The notes: generated by a model not told the origin, from the letters alone. Counted from the stretch's first letter, positions 12,169-24,990 are shown. The stretch: DNA of 64,000 nt from Hymenopellis radicata (GCA_015501595.1 JADNRX010000237.1:1-64000), one strand, 5' to 3'. Numbers and translations are program-made.

Positions 12169-13732
12169 TTACACCCCCACCATCTTTGAGCTTAGTCGCG
12201 CACCCCGAGCCTTTGCCTCTGGCCGCAGCTTTTTCCGGGTCCGTTGGCGGGCCCTCGTCAAACCGATCTCAGTGTCTTGAAGGTGCTTTTTGGCGACATG
12301 TCGATTACGTGACACGGTGTGGCGGAATGTCATTTGACACCCTGGGTAGTCGCAGAATGCAAGGAAGCCGCGATGGGTAGAGTCGATATGTCCTGAATAT
12401 GACAAGGTGAATGCCCGGGCAACGTCCATAAGAACGATAACTTACTGTTCAAAGAATACTTCGACGTGAAGTCGCATGCCTTCCCAGCTGTCTTGCAGCT
12501 AGAACAGTGAAATAGGACCGGATGCATGCGACGACTCTCTACAACCGCTGCGTCAACGCCTCGGGAAGCTTTAGGAGCTTTCCTGGACTGGGTTGACGCC
12601 CTGGTGCGGGTAGACGTTCGTGCACGTTCTACCAGGAACGGGTCTCCTTCCTGAGACCCAGATCTGGACATGTAGCTTGGTGAAAGTGCATGCAAAAGCG
12701 AGCTACTCGCAAAAGTTGTCCCTTGTAGCGATGAGGCTGGCGCAGAGAGATACGACGTCAAGTACGTCTCACCGACCACTGGGAGGTGAGCAGCACCCAT
12801 AGTCGCGGCAGATGAGGCTGACGGTTGTTGCGATGACCAGGTCTGACTTCCTGTGGGATAGGAGCCAGGGATATCATCCTGGTATGGTGGGAAGTCGTCA
12901 CGAAAAGGAAGGGGGTCATCAGCGGGATCGAAGTCAGGCTGCTCGTCCAAACGCAAACGGTCGAGACCGAATTCAATCCCGTCATAGAATGCCGGAGGCG
13001 CCGCTGTGTACGTGGGTGCAGGCTCGTTCGCCCCCCACACTTGTAAAGCATCACTGGAACCCCACGAAAATGTATTGGGGAGATGAGTGTATCCCGTCAC
13101 GCTGTGGCGACGTGTTAGTGTCGGTGCAGACTCCGCTCGAGGGGCACTCGACAGTGACTGGGTAGCATCAGAAGGCGCTCCGACGCGCTGATGGGAATTG
13201 ACCGAGAGAGGATATCGAAGGGAAGTCGGACTAGTATCGGATCCAGGGGCATTACCGATGATATTTCCATCTACGGAATACGCCACATCATTAGCTACTA
13301 GGTCGGCTACGAGGTAAGTGGCGTATTACCTGAGGTTGCATCACAATACGAGGTGAATGAATCCACAGTCACCCATACGTTCTTCTCCTCCAGGTATGGG
13401 ATGGTCTCAGGATCATCATCGAAGTCGTCGGAATCGGAATCACTGCCACCACGAGATCTATGGCGCATGAGTGAGGATGGACACCAATAAGAGACGGGAA
13501 CAAACGTCAATGAGAACTCTCCAGCTCCGTTGTCGACGAATCTGATAGAAGGGTCTGCGATTTCGACGTCCTCGTTCACGGTCCAGGGGTTTATGTACAG
13601 GCGAGGATCGAGTCCTGGCTTTTCGGTATAGTAACCGGACGAGACGGCCGCCTCCGGGCCAACTGCCATGGACAGCGACGAGTCTTCCCAAAAGCCATAC
13701 AGTGGACCATTGAATGAGCTATACGCATGCAT
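12169..13732 (-). CDS. C2H2 zinc-finger protein, array copy A
   Basis: Three exons. Exon 1 (13732 to about 13330) begins MHAYSSFNGPLYGFWEDSS and holds an acidic serine run (GSDSDSDDFDDDPE). Exon 2 carries a long Ser/Pro/Thr-rich segment with TRRHSVTGYTH, a basic stretch (TRTRASTQSRKAPKASRGVD), then the cysteine half of finger 1, FHCSSCKTAGKACDFTSKYSLN. A phase-1 intron at about 12443 downwards separates it from the histidine half, RHIDSTHRG. Finger 2 follows as FCDYPGCQMTFRHTVSRNRH with VAKKH, then a basic tail ending SSKMVGV. Likely a nuclear DNA-binding protein. Targets are unknown. Frame is open across both introns, so the gene looks intact. Confidence 0.85.
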
Positions 13733-14662
13733 GGTTGTGAACGAAGGTATATGGTGAAAGACGAAGAGCGAAGAAAGGTCTGGAGTGGATCAGCCATGAC
13801 GGGCATCCCTTTTAAATCACCATTATGACTCGTTATGCCCCAAGTGATAGCTGCCAAGTCTTAAAACACATGAATAGTGGTCTAAACGCTCGGGAATTCT
13901 CGAAAAGATGGTACAGTGGCCTATGGGCAATGGGCATTCACTAGTAACCCGCTGAAGGCCATGGACATTGTGGCTAACACCGAAGAGTGATGGTTGGGCG
14001 TGTGGTCGTCTGGATGTGTATATTGTAATTGTTTTGTTTTCGTATGGGGAATGGAAGGTACCTGATGACGCCGTTGTGCGCAGTAGATGCGGCGGGAGCT
14101 CAGGTGAAGGCTCTCCGTCGAGATTCGAAACAGACATCAGAGATTCAATCGTCCATCGTCCATCTTCGCATGTGACAGAATAGCAGTGTGAAGGAGAATC
14201 TGGTCTGACGTCAGGATAACGAGAATCGGATTCAATCCTGATAAGCACACTGAAGTGCATGTTGCTGACGGTGGCGGTCAGAAAAGGTAACACCGGAGGC
14301 CGATGCGTCTGTACAGAGTTGACGCGGTCTAGATATCGATCTGTTCTGTGTGTCCTTTCACTAGAGAGTGCGCCGGGGTAACGCGCACGTCTTTGGGAAC
14401 GACATTCGGTATAACCGTGCCGACCACCGAAGGAAGTTCATAACTCGCCGTGTACCCTGGAATTTCATTTAGAGAACAGGTTTAGAACGAACACGAGGAT
14501 ACCATCCTAACGCGTCGTATATTCGATTGCCCGATAACTGAATACATTCTGGAATCCAAAAAATGAGCAACTAACCAAGCCGACATCTAAACGTTACTTA
14601 AAACCCAAAAAGAAATTAAAACTCTATTATACCTCTAACCCTGCAGACCGAAAACACACAAT
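13733..14662 (-). other. Gap with one unrecognised open frame
   Basis: A minus-strand frame of about 150 residues lies at 13823-14293, with CYSVTCEDGRWTIESLMSVS near its start. It has no domain I recognise, and codon usage alone does not decide. The rest is short frames only. It could be the broken 5' part of another array member. Confidence 0.3.
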
Positions 14663-15988
14663 TCAGTCGACGGCTCCTCCGTACCGCTTCTTGGAGATAT
14701 CGTGTGTGTCACGGCGGTGTCTATCGAGCGAAGCCTGATGTGAATACTCCTTGGGACACCCGTCGATGCCGCATCGATAGACCTTATTGAGGTGCAAGCT
14801 CTCAATGTGTTCTTGAAAGAAATCAGTATGGGAAGCAATCGTCAGAGCTGGAAGAACTTACTTTCTCGAGCCGCTTTCGTGGTGAAGGTTGCGGTAGTAC
14901 AGTGAGGACATGCGAATTGGCCTGGAGCTTTTCGCCTTCTGGAAATTGCCAGCTCGTCTCTCCCTCGACGCCTTCGACCAGGAGTAGCGTCCAGTCCAAG
15001 AGGAGAAGCGGATTGCGCAATATCAGCAGACGGCAGGCGCTCGGAGAGGGCGTCCTCATTCGAAGCTTGGTCAGGCCGAGGCACGCCGCCGAACATCCTC
15101 ATTCTAAAAGAACGTTCAGCGGTGATACCACCGTCGTACATGATGCCGGGAGAGGAAACCGGAGGATACATGACCGAGCCTCCCATCCCATGTCCAATAG
15201 AACCAGAATTCAAAGCGGGAGAGCCGTTGATAGATGGCTCCCCGGCATAGGCGGATGGATGGGCATAAGATGTAAGAGATTGTTGGACGTGGGCTGCGAC
15301 TGGATGAGAGCTGAGGAATTGTTGAGACGGTGCATTGACTGCCTGGTTTTCCGTTGTCGTCGGCGCACGTTGGTAGAGAGCAGAGGCTATTCCGACGACG
15401 GGAAGACCATCAAATCGCCTGGCATCTGCTGCAGACCAGTGATAGGCGACCCCATGGATAGCGGTCGGGTTCTGGTAGTATGTTTCCGCGGAAGGAGGGG
15501 GGCTAAAGGAAGACAAACACTCGCGCCCAGGTCCCCAATCAAGAGAAGATGTTCCATGGGCTGAATCTGACGAAACGTCACGGAATAATCCTGATGATAT
15601 GGTGAGAATGGTTCGCAAGAGCGGAAATAACTTACAATGCCAGGACAATGATAGTATAGGTATACTTACTTTGATAGTATCCGTCGTACGGGCCTGCAGA
15701 GCTGCTGGCAGCTATACGCTGAAATTAATACGTTACAATTTGTCGGAGGAATGAACGAACCGTAACCATTGTACGGAACGAAGCCACCATTGGCATTTTT
15801 TGGGAGGTAGAGGTGGGCGTCGCCGGAAGACGTAGGATCAGTTTGGCTACGGCGGTCTGTCAAACAGTGGGAAAACAACAACAATGGGATTGACCGTACC
15901 GGGTAGCATTGAATTCAACGGCGGGAGGGCTGGACTGATGGGCTCCTGTCACGCCGTAAGGATGGGCGCCATAAACCTGCTCAGTCAT
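14663..15988 (-). CDS. C2H2 zinc-finger protein, array copy B
   Basis: The start MTEQVYGAHPYGVTGAHQSS at 15988 leads through short exons (RRSQTDPTSSGDAHLYLP, ASSSAGPYDGYYQ) into a long Ser/Pro/Gly-rich exon. The basic patch GRRRRGRDELAISRRRKAPG precedes finger 1, QFACPHCTTATFTTKAARE. A phase-1 intron then splits the finger, and the next exon gives KHIESLHLNKVYRCGIDGC and PKEYSHQASLDRHRRDTH, ending GGAVD. Reading continues in frame over at least four introns of about 45-85 bases. Expected to be a nuclear DNA-binding regulator; targets unknown. It is on the same strand as copy A and about 930 bases from it. Confidence 0.82.
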
Positions 15989-16896
15989 TATTTTCTTTCC
16001 TTGAGAGTACATGGGACGACGCGTAGGATCCTAAGACAGTCTTGCTCTGGGCGACGGTTTATAAACTGGCGCGCTTACATCGAAAACGCGGCTGCAGCAC
16101 CACAGAGCTAACAGTGCGGCGGCTACCCGCAGCACAGAGGTGCGCATGTTGGATGTGGCAAACGAGCATTGTTCGAGCGGAAGTAAGCAATCACATTCTG
16201 ATACGAGATGGAAAGCTGTGGGATAACCCATCGATTATCCCAGAATAATCATGAAGCTGGTCAAGCCTGGGTGCCAGCTTCCAAGAAGGGATAATAGTAC
16301 CAGTGGAGCAGTCGGTGGCGCTATGGGACCGCCTAAGGCTATACGTGTTGGAAGAACAACGTTGTGTCAGAAGCGTGTAGACCGGAAAACATCAGCATAA
16401 GTTCCAATTGCTGGCAACCCACCACCCTAGGTACAGACGTTGACCAGCAGTCTTGCTTGATGATGACGCGCTTTGACTCAGCATTGAAAACACTGCCAAG
16501 AAGAACATGAACAAGCTCCGTGGGGCTTGGAATAATCATAAACGCGCGCTTAGATGCTCGAAACCAATGATTAAGTTGAGAAACGATTTACTGAAACCCG
16601 AAAATTAGTAAAAGAGTGACGCAGTCTGATACGACTCACATGCTTCGTGCTTGTCAGACGACACAACTGACGTTGATGCTTCATTACTTTCGGTGAATGC
16701 CGCGCAGACGCGACCAAACTCATAAATGACATGATACCATTCCATGCCTCCCCTGCAATGCGCACTAAGGGCGTGTCAATTCAGAAATCAAGGTCGCGAT
16801 CAAGATCGTAATGGATCAGTACTCAGTGACGACCGAGAATCCTTTACATTCACGGATGTTATAGTATACACGTCATGTTCTTCCCAATCAACTGTC
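15989..16896. other. Intergenic, nothing recognised
   Basis: Short frames only. It holds the upstream region of copy B and the downstream region of the rhamnonate dehydratase gene. Confidence 0.5.
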
Positions 16897-18256
16897 TTAC
16901 TGCCTGTGCTCCTCTTCAGGCGCTTTCAAAACCTTTTCGGGTGAGGGAAACATCAACTTGTCTGCAGGGAGCAAGTTCGCCTTGGGGTTCAGCTCCAGTC
17001 CGAACCCAACACCGTCCAACTCGGACGCCAACACCTTCCCATTCTTGGGGATGTACTCGTTCAAGAACAAGTCGCCGAAAACAGGCAAGACTGACTTGCC
17101 GTCAGGGGAATTGGCGAGGTATTCTTGGAAGGGGCAATTCGGCTGGGAGATGACGAAGTGGTAGCTGTAGGGACCGCTGGCATGGGGGACGACTGGGATA
17201 TCATAGGCGGCAGCCTGAGCAGCGATCTTAAGCAGCTCGGTCATACCGCCCACCCACATGACGTCGGGTTGAAGGATATCAATATTACGCCCCTCGATCA
17301 GCTTTCGGAAGCCGTATTTCGTGTACTCGTGCTGTGCAGACGCGTCAACACGAGAAACACACGCTTATGAACAAAAATAGACTCACCTCGCCAGTAGTAA
17401 ACTTGAGCTGAGGAAGGGCTTGCTTGAGCTTGGCGAAGCCGTCAAAATCGTCAGGATGGAGAACTTCCTCCCACCAGTTGATATTCAGGTCGAGGCAGGC
17501 CGTCGCGAGCTGGATGGTATATGGCACGTTTAACGACATCCAACAGTCGACCATGATTGGGTAGTCCGGGCCGACACTCTCCCGGTGTTTCCTGAGGAAC
17601 TCGACGTTCTTCTTCAGCCCGGCGTGCCCCTCGTCAGGTCCATACGGCAAAGGAACCTTGCTTCCCCAGAAGCCCATCGCCTTCGTCGCGGTAGGCTCGG
17701 GACCCGTGCAGTAAAAGGTAATCTCATCCTTGATCGAGCCACCGATCATCTTGTATACGGGCTCTCTTCGTATCTTGCCCAAGAGATCCCAGATGGCGAG
17801 GTCAATGACGGAAATAACAGCGATGGGGAGACCTTTACGCCCGTAGAACATGGTGGAGAGGAACATCTGTTCCCAAATACGGTTCGTGTTGCGAGGATCA
17901 ACACCTATGAGGAAGCGTTCCAAATGCTGAGAGACGATCCAGCAGGCCGGGGGTCCGCCGAAGCCAGTCGCGAAACCGACGGTGCCATCGCTGGCCTCTA
18001 TCTCGACGAAGAAGGAGCCAAGTACGTTGATGCCAAAAGAGGTTCGCGATTTGCGATACTCTTCGTACTTGGACATAGGGGTTGAAATGGGATTGTCGAT
18101 TAGCCTACGCGCCGGAGTCAATTATGGAACACATAACTAATACTGAGCCTACCAGTGACCACGAGCAACATTATGGTAATCGCCACCAGAGCCAACACCG
18201 GCAATTACAAAAGTTCGGACGGCTTTGATGGTAGGGAACGTTCTCGCTGTAGACAT
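16897..18256 (-). CDS. L-rhamnonate dehydratase (enolase superfamily)
   Basis: It dehydrates L-rhamnonate to 2-keto-3-deoxy-L-rhamnonate in the fungal non-phosphorylated L-rhamnose pathway (the LRA3 step). Three exons: the start MSTARTFPTIKAVRTFVIAG ends at RGHW, an intron of about 48 bases follows, then LIDNPISTPMSKYEEYRKSR. The family pattern is clear: GFATGFGGPPACWIVSQHLE, DPRNTNRIWEQMFLSTMFYG and ISVIDLAIWDLLGKIRREPV. Metal ligands fit the mandelate racemase/rhamnonate dehydratase fold: Asp in IMVDCWMSLN, Glu in NWWEEVLHPDDFDG and Glu in FTTGEHEYT, with the catalytic-type His in VPHASGPYSYHF. The C terminus is KAPEEEHRQ. Length and residues look complete, and it is probably cytosolic. It sits alone among regulatory genes; no other rhamnose gene was seen nearby. 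Confidence 0.92.
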
Positions 18257-19088
18257 GGTGGGTATTCTCGAGTGTCTCTTGGAAGGTCATCTGTATTTAT
18301 CAGGTGGGCCGGATGTACGGTGCGTCGGACCGGTGGGCATCGTGAGTTAAACCTATCATCGAGCCGGGAGCCCGATGGCGTCCTAGGAGGTCACATTCAC
18401 TGATTTCGACGAGATTATCGAACGCGGATCAAACGCGAGGAAGTCCAGAGTCATTTGACGAGGCATGGATGTCCAAGTTAGGCGCTAGAAACCCGGATGG
18501 GCAAAATGTCGCGTATCTTCAAGTTACATTCAGCGATATTTGAGAAGGAATAGTGAGTTATGGGAGTCGCCACCGCGCTTGGCATGTGAGGCGCACTGTT
18601 GATCGTCAGTCGGAGAGCAGGTAAAGAATTTTTCATTAAAAACCTCCAGATATAACGACGCTGCATGAGAAACGCGTCGTCTCACAAATGCCTGGTTGTT
18701 GGGAGCAGGTTGGGAGTAAGGAAGAAGAAAGTTTGCTTGTGTTTGCCAGTGTCAGCTAGAGCCATCAATGCATAGCCACACATCAACCATAACTTCTTCA
18801 TGCCCTTCATGTTCTGGATACATTCTACGTTGTCGATGCATTCTATATCACGCAGCTCTGGAGCCCGAAAAAGAACAAGCATGCAGAGCTATTGTTCTTC
18901 CATCACTAGCCTCGCTAATGTCATTGTCCTGTTTCCGTCCCAAGTCCTTGTTCGGGGAACAAAAGCCCACTTTCCGAGCCTTGTATTTCAGGTACTGTGT
19001 GGAAAACAATAGCATTTTTTGCGTTTAAAATCGGCGGTAAAATCGAAATGGGAGCCTCACCATTCTTCATAGAAAAACCCCAAGGATC
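18257..19088. other. Intergenic, nothing recognised
   Basis: A divergent spacer between the rhamnonate dehydratase start and the plus-strand C2H2 gene, so it should hold both promoters. No open frame with motifs was seen. Confidence 0.5.
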
Positions 19089-21054
19089 ATGACGCCCTGG
19101 TTAGTTCCTCTTCGTTTAGTGCCAGTGAGTAGATCGCTGACCATGTCATTTATTTAGGTTGAACGAACAAGGCGAGGATAACAGGGAAAGTCCCTCCCAG
19201 ACAAGTATAGGTCTTGTACCAACCCGTGAAGTGACTCCAGAGCCGCAATATGGTGGTTCATTCCACTTGAGCCAGGACTCGACCATGCTAGATCGTTGCG
19301 CGCAGAACGAGTACGTACATGTATCCGCAAGCGAACTGTACTCATTTGTAATTGTGGCCTTCAGGCTACTTCTTTCCGCTCTCAGTCGAGGTGATGCATT
19401 CGGTAAGTACGTCTCGGCTCTTCGATAATATCGGCATTGCTCACACCAATCATAGATGATCCAGAGGAGTTCGCATCTACTCTAGACCGACCTTGTTCGA
19501 TTCCCAACTTAGTAATTACTCTGTGCGACGCGGAGTCTAACGAATATCGGCAGGAGGACATCGACCGGGATGACCGGTCCAATGTCAGTCATGACAGTGG
19601 ACTGCTGTTCGCTACTAGCGGCGAGACAGAACGAGGCGAGTCTATCCTGGGATCAGCGCTGAGCTGTGGGTCCCACCTTGGCGCGCCTTCACCGTTAAGC
19701 GTCAGTGGGTCCGCCATTGAAGAGGCTGGGCGGCCACACAGAAAGCGCAAGGGCAAAGCGCGAGCACCTGATTCTGCTCAGGTGGAACAGACATCGGACA
19801 GTCAATCAGAAGAAGCGGATGATAGGGATGGAGACCATGTCCACGACTGGGATTACAGCAGCGACTTCAGCGAAGCAGGTAGTGGAGGAGGTAGGGCATG
19901 CTTATTATTGGCAAGCATTGATTGATGGATCTAATATTTCGCCAACAGCATCAGACGCGCTTGCAATGGGTATTCCAGGTCCTTCGAGACTCAACAGACT
20001 GCCGGCCCGACGAGCTGGAGCGCGAAACTGCGAAGATCTGTCAGCCTTGGCAGAAAATTGTCAGACCTTGATTCGTTTGCTTCTTGTCTTAAGAACTCAC
20101 ATATTCATTTATATAGACAAAACGTCACTCGAGGAGCAACAACAACGACTAGAACATTTTTCTGCTCTGAAGCCTAAACAACAGAAGGAAAAACTTGCAA
20201 CCAACAAGAGGAGAAGACAGCCTGATTCGGACGACGACGAAGAGGCCGATGATCCTACATTTCAGCCATCACCGGGAGCACAGCGGAAGTTACGCAGTAA
20301 GCATCGAGTGTCTATTCACCACGAAGCTCACTCCGTTTGCCAGATACGCCGGTCAAGCGCGTTAAGACGGGCGCAGGAGCTCTCCCGGATGTCGATGAAG
20401 GTTCAACTTCCTCACACCGACGCCCTAGCCGCGAAGTTACGGCTAGCTATGATTCCAACGAGCCTTCGGATGCAAGTGCGTGTGCCATTTCATTGGTTCA
20501 TGCAGATTCGTGACGGAACTTGTAGGCAGACCTGATGCAAAGAAGCGGAACAAAGGCAACAACAAAAATATAGATTTGGATTATACGCACAAGAAGCGAA
20601 AACAGGAGACTTCTACGTTCGCTCCCAATAAGAAGAGGCGTACGGAAACCAGTGCGTACATTATCCAGATATCTTTACGCAATCCAGCTAAACATTTATA
20701 GGCCAAGAAAGCTTTCCTTGTCCTACTTGTGGCGAAGTCATTGGGCGGTTTTTCGATTTGAAACGACATATGAAAACCCACACGGGCGACAAGCTTCCAT
20801 GCCCCGTTACTGGCTGTTCTAACGTATTCTCGCGACAGGACGCCGTTGTGCGACATGTCAAGGGGAAGCACAAACCCAAGACGTCGCTTCGTCACCGCGC
20901 TGACGAAAACGGCGACTTGGAGACGGACGAGGCGCAGAATACCGAATGCGATGTTGATGATGACGAGGAGGATGACAAAGAGGAGGCGGAAGTGCGCAAG
21001 GCACAGAAGTCCTGTCCCAAGCCCAAGAAAGGAGGAAAACGAAAACGAAAATAG
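19089..21054 (+). CDS. C2H2 zinc-finger protein, not of the A-K type
   Basis: A multi-exon plus-strand gene. A tiny first exon (MTPW) joins LNEQGEDNRESPSQ, then LLLSALSRGDAF, then DDPEEFASTLDRPCSIPN. The middle is acidic and basic low complexity (RKRKGKARAP, DSDDDEEADDPTFQPS, KKRKQETSTFAPNKKRR). The last exon encodes two uninterrupted fingers: FPCPTCGEVIGRFFDLKRHM with KTH, then CPVTGCSNVFSRQDAVVRHV with KGKH. An acidic run and a strongly basic end (KKGGKRKRK) close the protein. The finger exon has no intron inside finger 1, unlike the neighbouring family. The frame between 19880 and 20090 could not be fixed: the stretch VLRDSTDCRPDELERETAKI is in a different frame from the exon before it. 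Confidence 0.75.
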
Positions 21055-21718
21055 TTATTCACCGCTAGTGTCGACTGATGATTTCTTTTGAGTATATGTA
21101 GAACAAGTACCAGTACAATATATCATACAGTAATGTGCCGCTCTTCGCAATCCGGTCGCGATCCATGCTGTACCCACCGAAATTCTCGTACGTTGAGCTT
21201 CAGTGCTTCACCAGGACAGCACCAGAGTTTGTTTCTTTCCAACCACCGCATCCCCATAATCGATGTGCCTCTCTGGCCGACGAATAACCTCCAGATTCTG
21301 CGGGATTGCATTTTAGAATCCGCTACCGGATAGGCCTTATGTTGGTCGCGCTCCTCAATTCCGTTCTGGCAACCGGGACCGACCCCTGGCATGCAAAGCG
21401 ACATCCTCGATGGACAGGATGATGCGCGTTAACGTCAATTCCCATCCTATCTGTCATCCTCCATGTCTCCATGTCAATCTCTCCGACTCTCTTTGCGCTT
21501 CCTCCAGGATCAGGATACTGAACTGGCGAATTTATCTTCTGCGATCGTCGCAGCGTGTATCTAGCCGGCTCGCATATGATTTACTAAGAATGTACAGGAG
21601 TATATAAGAGAGGGTAAGAAGCTTTAAGAATAATGAAAGGCATCGGAAATAGAGCTGATGTCTAATGAATTGTCAGGCAGTGCGTAAAGTCGAGCCGATT
21701 CATGACGAGGCGCGCTTG
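21055..21718. other. 3' flank duplicated with that of copy K
   Basis: No gene seen. The part 21615-21720 resembles 49245-49350, the 3' flank of copy K, with shared words such as GTCAGGCAG, AAAGTCGAG and CATGACGAGGCGCGCTTG. It marks one edge of a segmental duplication. Confidence 0.5.
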
Positions 21719-22333
21719 CTAACACGCCACTGGTTCACCATCACCATCACCATGGCGATTCAACACCCGAGTTTGGTCATCGTGGCGCAACTTGACATGG
21801 CGCGCCAGTGCAACCTTCCTCCCAAAACCGTCAGCACAAAGTTTGCACTTGAACGGTGTGAGTTCGGGGTGCGATTTCCTGTGCTCTAGATTGGGCTTCA
21901 GAGACGCGCTAAACACGGGCACACAAAAGGACTCACCGATCAGCTTGTGCTTGGCAGTAAATGTCTGCACGCATTTTTCGCACTTGTAGGGCGCAACATG
22001 TTTCCTGCGGTTCGCGTGCACCTTTTTGACTGCGTCAGACGGGGTATTCTTTCGGGACCGGCCGCTGGTACGCTCAGGCAAGGGACCAGTGGGCTCCCAC
22101 TTCAACGCCGGGATTTCAGTTAGCAGCCTTGGGTATTGCGGTGATAAGGGGATGCTAATAAATTCGGACTGGTTGAAACTTGGAGATAAGTGTAGGCTTG
22201 GGAGGACTGAATCCTCAAAGCTGGGCATGATGAAGCTTTGAAGGCCGAATTCTTCAAAGCTGGTACCTGAGTCCCTGGGCATGATGGGGCCTTGAAGGAT
22301 CACATTCTCAAAGCTGGTACCTGAATCGCTGGG
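21719..22333 (-). pseudogene. C2H2 zinc-finger part of a split kinase-zinc-finger gene, array copy C
   Basis: Minus-strand frame open from the transposon edge at 22333 to the stop at 21719. It begins PSDSGTSFENVILQGPIMPR and carries a short internal duplication (SDSGTSFE then RDSGTSFE). Then come PERTSGRSRKNTPSDAVKK and finger 1, YKCEKCVQTFTAKHKLI. A phase-1 intron of about 55 bases splits the finger before EHRKSHPELTPFKCKLCADG and LARHVKLRHDD. The end is GDGDGEPVAC. It is the closest relative of copy K. No start codon of its own is needed: the frame runs straight into the kinase segment if the transposon and one target-site copy are removed. As it stands the gene is split by 3.2 kb. A later start at an internal ATG could still give a short finger protein. 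Confidence 0.75.
22325..22333. repeat. Target-site duplication of element 1, left copy
   Basis: ATCGCTGGG lies directly outside the left terminus of element 1. The identical nine bases flank the right terminus at 25546-25554. Confidence 0.85.
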
Positions 22334-22340
22334 GGGCTAT

Positions 22341-22460
22341 CATATTTTACCGTGGCACCTACCGTGGTGCCGTGGCCATTACCGTGGCCGTTACCGTGGA
22401 CAGCACGGTAGTGCTACAAGATCACCGTGGGCAGGGACAAGGGCTGACCCTGTACCGTGG
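22341..22460. repeat. Left subterminal array of ACCGTGG words, element 1
   Basis: ACCGTGG and close variants (TACCGTGGCA, CCGTGGCC, TTACCGTGG) recur at short, irregular spacing. Orientation is mostly inward. Confidence 0.85.
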
Positions 22461-23340
22461 GCGTCACAGCGTTATGCAGCGATGTCACAGCGTTATGCAG
22501 TATCGTAACGCAGTCGTAACGCGCTCTTAGAAAGGTCTCCATAGTCCAGCATACCTAGAGAGAATACAGCAATGTCTTGACGGCGCGCGTGAGTGAGTAT
22601 GATCTCCCAAATCGGGTAACCGCGAATAGCCATGTGGCCAATGTAATGCTCGGGTCCTTGATGAACGCGGCTTGATCTTACACCATCATCGTTGAATGCA
22701 GAATGCGCTTCGACGCGATATCGGTACATCTCTTTGAATATGACTTCATTCCTCTTCAGCATATGTGCTCTCTTGTGTATTTGACATGTTTCTTTGATGA
22801 CTGCCGGTGAATTCGGCCATGTTGATTTCTGTCCTCATTTTTGGCTACTAACCTTGACAACAATGTCTTGTACACATTCCAGTGCGCGAGTGCGATGTTA
22901 AAAATTATTGTGAGTCACTGATCTCTTGCCCAAGGCAGTCCCGCACTATTTTTATAGGGAAAATACGGTCGTTTCCTCGCGAAACAGCTTGGAAACAGCT
23001 TGAGCGCTTGGATCCGGACACCGGACAGACCGCGAACTCGGAATCTACAAGTTCTGCTGACTTGTCTGTGGATACGGCAAATAGGAGCACTCTTGACTCT
23101 CTCTTTCCAATCTATGATGCTTCTGGTAAGTGCAATTGACTGAAGATTATATAGGCTATCTCAGGCCATTTAATCGGTTATTCCTTGGCTCCTCCCGCGA
23201 CCAAGGTGCTAGGAAATGCACCTCGTTCCTCCCGTTCCTCTTATAGATCACGCAAAACGGACGATTTGGACGAGGCAATGGTGAAATCGTCGACCGCGCG
23301 GCCTTGATCAACGTCTCCGATATTCAAACGTGCAAAGGAT

Positions 23341-24990
23341 GGAACATTTGTTCAAATTCAACGTGTTGTGAAGTCTGGAACCCGAGTCCTGAAACGGGTT
23401 CTCTCTGACGACGAGTCTGACACTCGTAAATCGGACTCTGACCATCGCCGTGTCAAGAAGCGACGGTGTGGCGTCGTCTCCTCCCGGGTTGGGATGTCGT
23501 TGAAACGCAGACTTTCACGCACTGAATCCTGCAGTACCGACTCTGATACTCACCACCATCGCTCATAGAAAGCCCGGCACACTCGTCATATCTCTTTTTC
23601 GAAAAGACAGGAACAGTCCGATCATGATACGGACAGTAGCATGTCCGTTGACGAGCTTCGTCACTCTAGAAAGCACCGAAGTGTTACCTCTTCGTCTTCT
23701 AAAACCACTTCACGCGGCCCCGTCCATCTGACCTTCCACTCTCGTCCTGCCGTCGAGCATGACTCCAAATCCAAACTCCCCGATCCTCCGCCTTCTACGA
23801 AAATTTCAGGCTGTGGCGACGAGCCCATAAACTCGGCACTTCTGTACAGGAAGGGCGAGAAGCTGGAGGACACGTGGGATGGTTATCCGGATGGCGACTT
23901 CACACTCGACATTACACATGACGTGTTCGCAAAGACAAGACGGTACATATGGCCCCTCTCTTGCGACGATGGCGCCTCCTTTCCTTAATGCTGGACGGGT
24001 TAATTACTAGCGTGATAAGGTGAAGCGGGTGGCCAACATCTCTGGGAGCCATTTCCTCCGACTCCAATACGCTGTATTCAAGAAGAATCGACCTGGTTTC
24101 GTTATCCAGGAACATCTCGATACGGAGATCGTGATCTCTATGCAAGGCGAGTTCATGAAAGCCATGCTTAAACTATCAATGACCGTCCCCTAAACGGGAT
24201 GGTCTCTGATGCGGCTCATGGGTGGTGGCGTGTTCGGAGCGATCTCTTGATTGTCACCTCCGTTTATTATGCGTTCTTGTGCTGCTGGGTTCCCGCGTTT
24301 TTCAATGGAGCGTCTGCTGAACACTTTGAATATCATTTCTATGCACTCTTCAAGAGTATACACAAGCAGGCAGCAAATAAAGACCTCGCTCTCCAGGTAG
24401 AATGGCTCGCTAGTGTGCGTACTTGTTGTATACTTCGTTTACTTTCTAATCAGGTGTTCTAGGTCATCGATTTCAGTGAAGCCTAGCGTACGGGATTCCT
24501 TCTTGCATATGTCCTGTTCTCCGGCGAACAGGATAGCACTCGTACGGCGGCTGAACGGGGAAGACATTGGCAGGAGAAACTCGCTTTGCGCCTGTTGACG
24601 TTGGCTTGGAGGCAATCCAGATCCTGGAGGACCGCATGTTTTCACTCGAAGGCTGCAGGGATTGCTGGTAACCGCCAATGGGGGCTCGACGCCGGTCATC
24701 ATCAAGATGGATGGTCGCCGTACCATCAGGAGTGTCCATCATGGAGTGATGATGCGCGCAAAGATCACGAAGTTGAGGTATGTACTCGATGTATTGCTTC
24801 AATGTCTCACAAGTCTGAGATGGACTACATTGATCTCAAGAAAGCGGACGACAGTCCTTCACCACGACAAGTGCAAGTCTTAGAGCGGAAGCGTCCAAAG
24901 CCGCGACAAAGTCGAAAGTCGGACAAGGAAAGAACCTTAGTAGATCACGGCTGCAGACCGCCGTACACTTTGATGGGATATTAGATATTG
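23341..24990 (+). pseudogene. Decayed protein gene carried by element 1
   Basis: Plus-strand pieces in shifting frames. They include a basic/serine region (VKSGTRVLKRVLSDDESDTR), then LEDTWDGYPDGDFTLDITHD, RDKVKRVANISGSHFLRLQY, VISMQGEFMKAMLKLSMTVP and SAEHFEYHFYALFKSIHKQA. Around 24600-24760 the frame PVDVGLEAIQILEDRMFS shifts to AAGIAGNRQWGLDAGHHQDG. The last two blocks match the frame carried by element 2. Several stops and frameshifts make it non-functional. I do not recognise the family; it is not an obvious transposase, so it may be cargo or a diverged element protein. Confidence 0.6.

Noticed and set aside
14902..15564. Plus-strand open frame of 220 codons
   Set aside because: Antisense of the low-complexity exon of zinc-finger copy B; no motif of its own.
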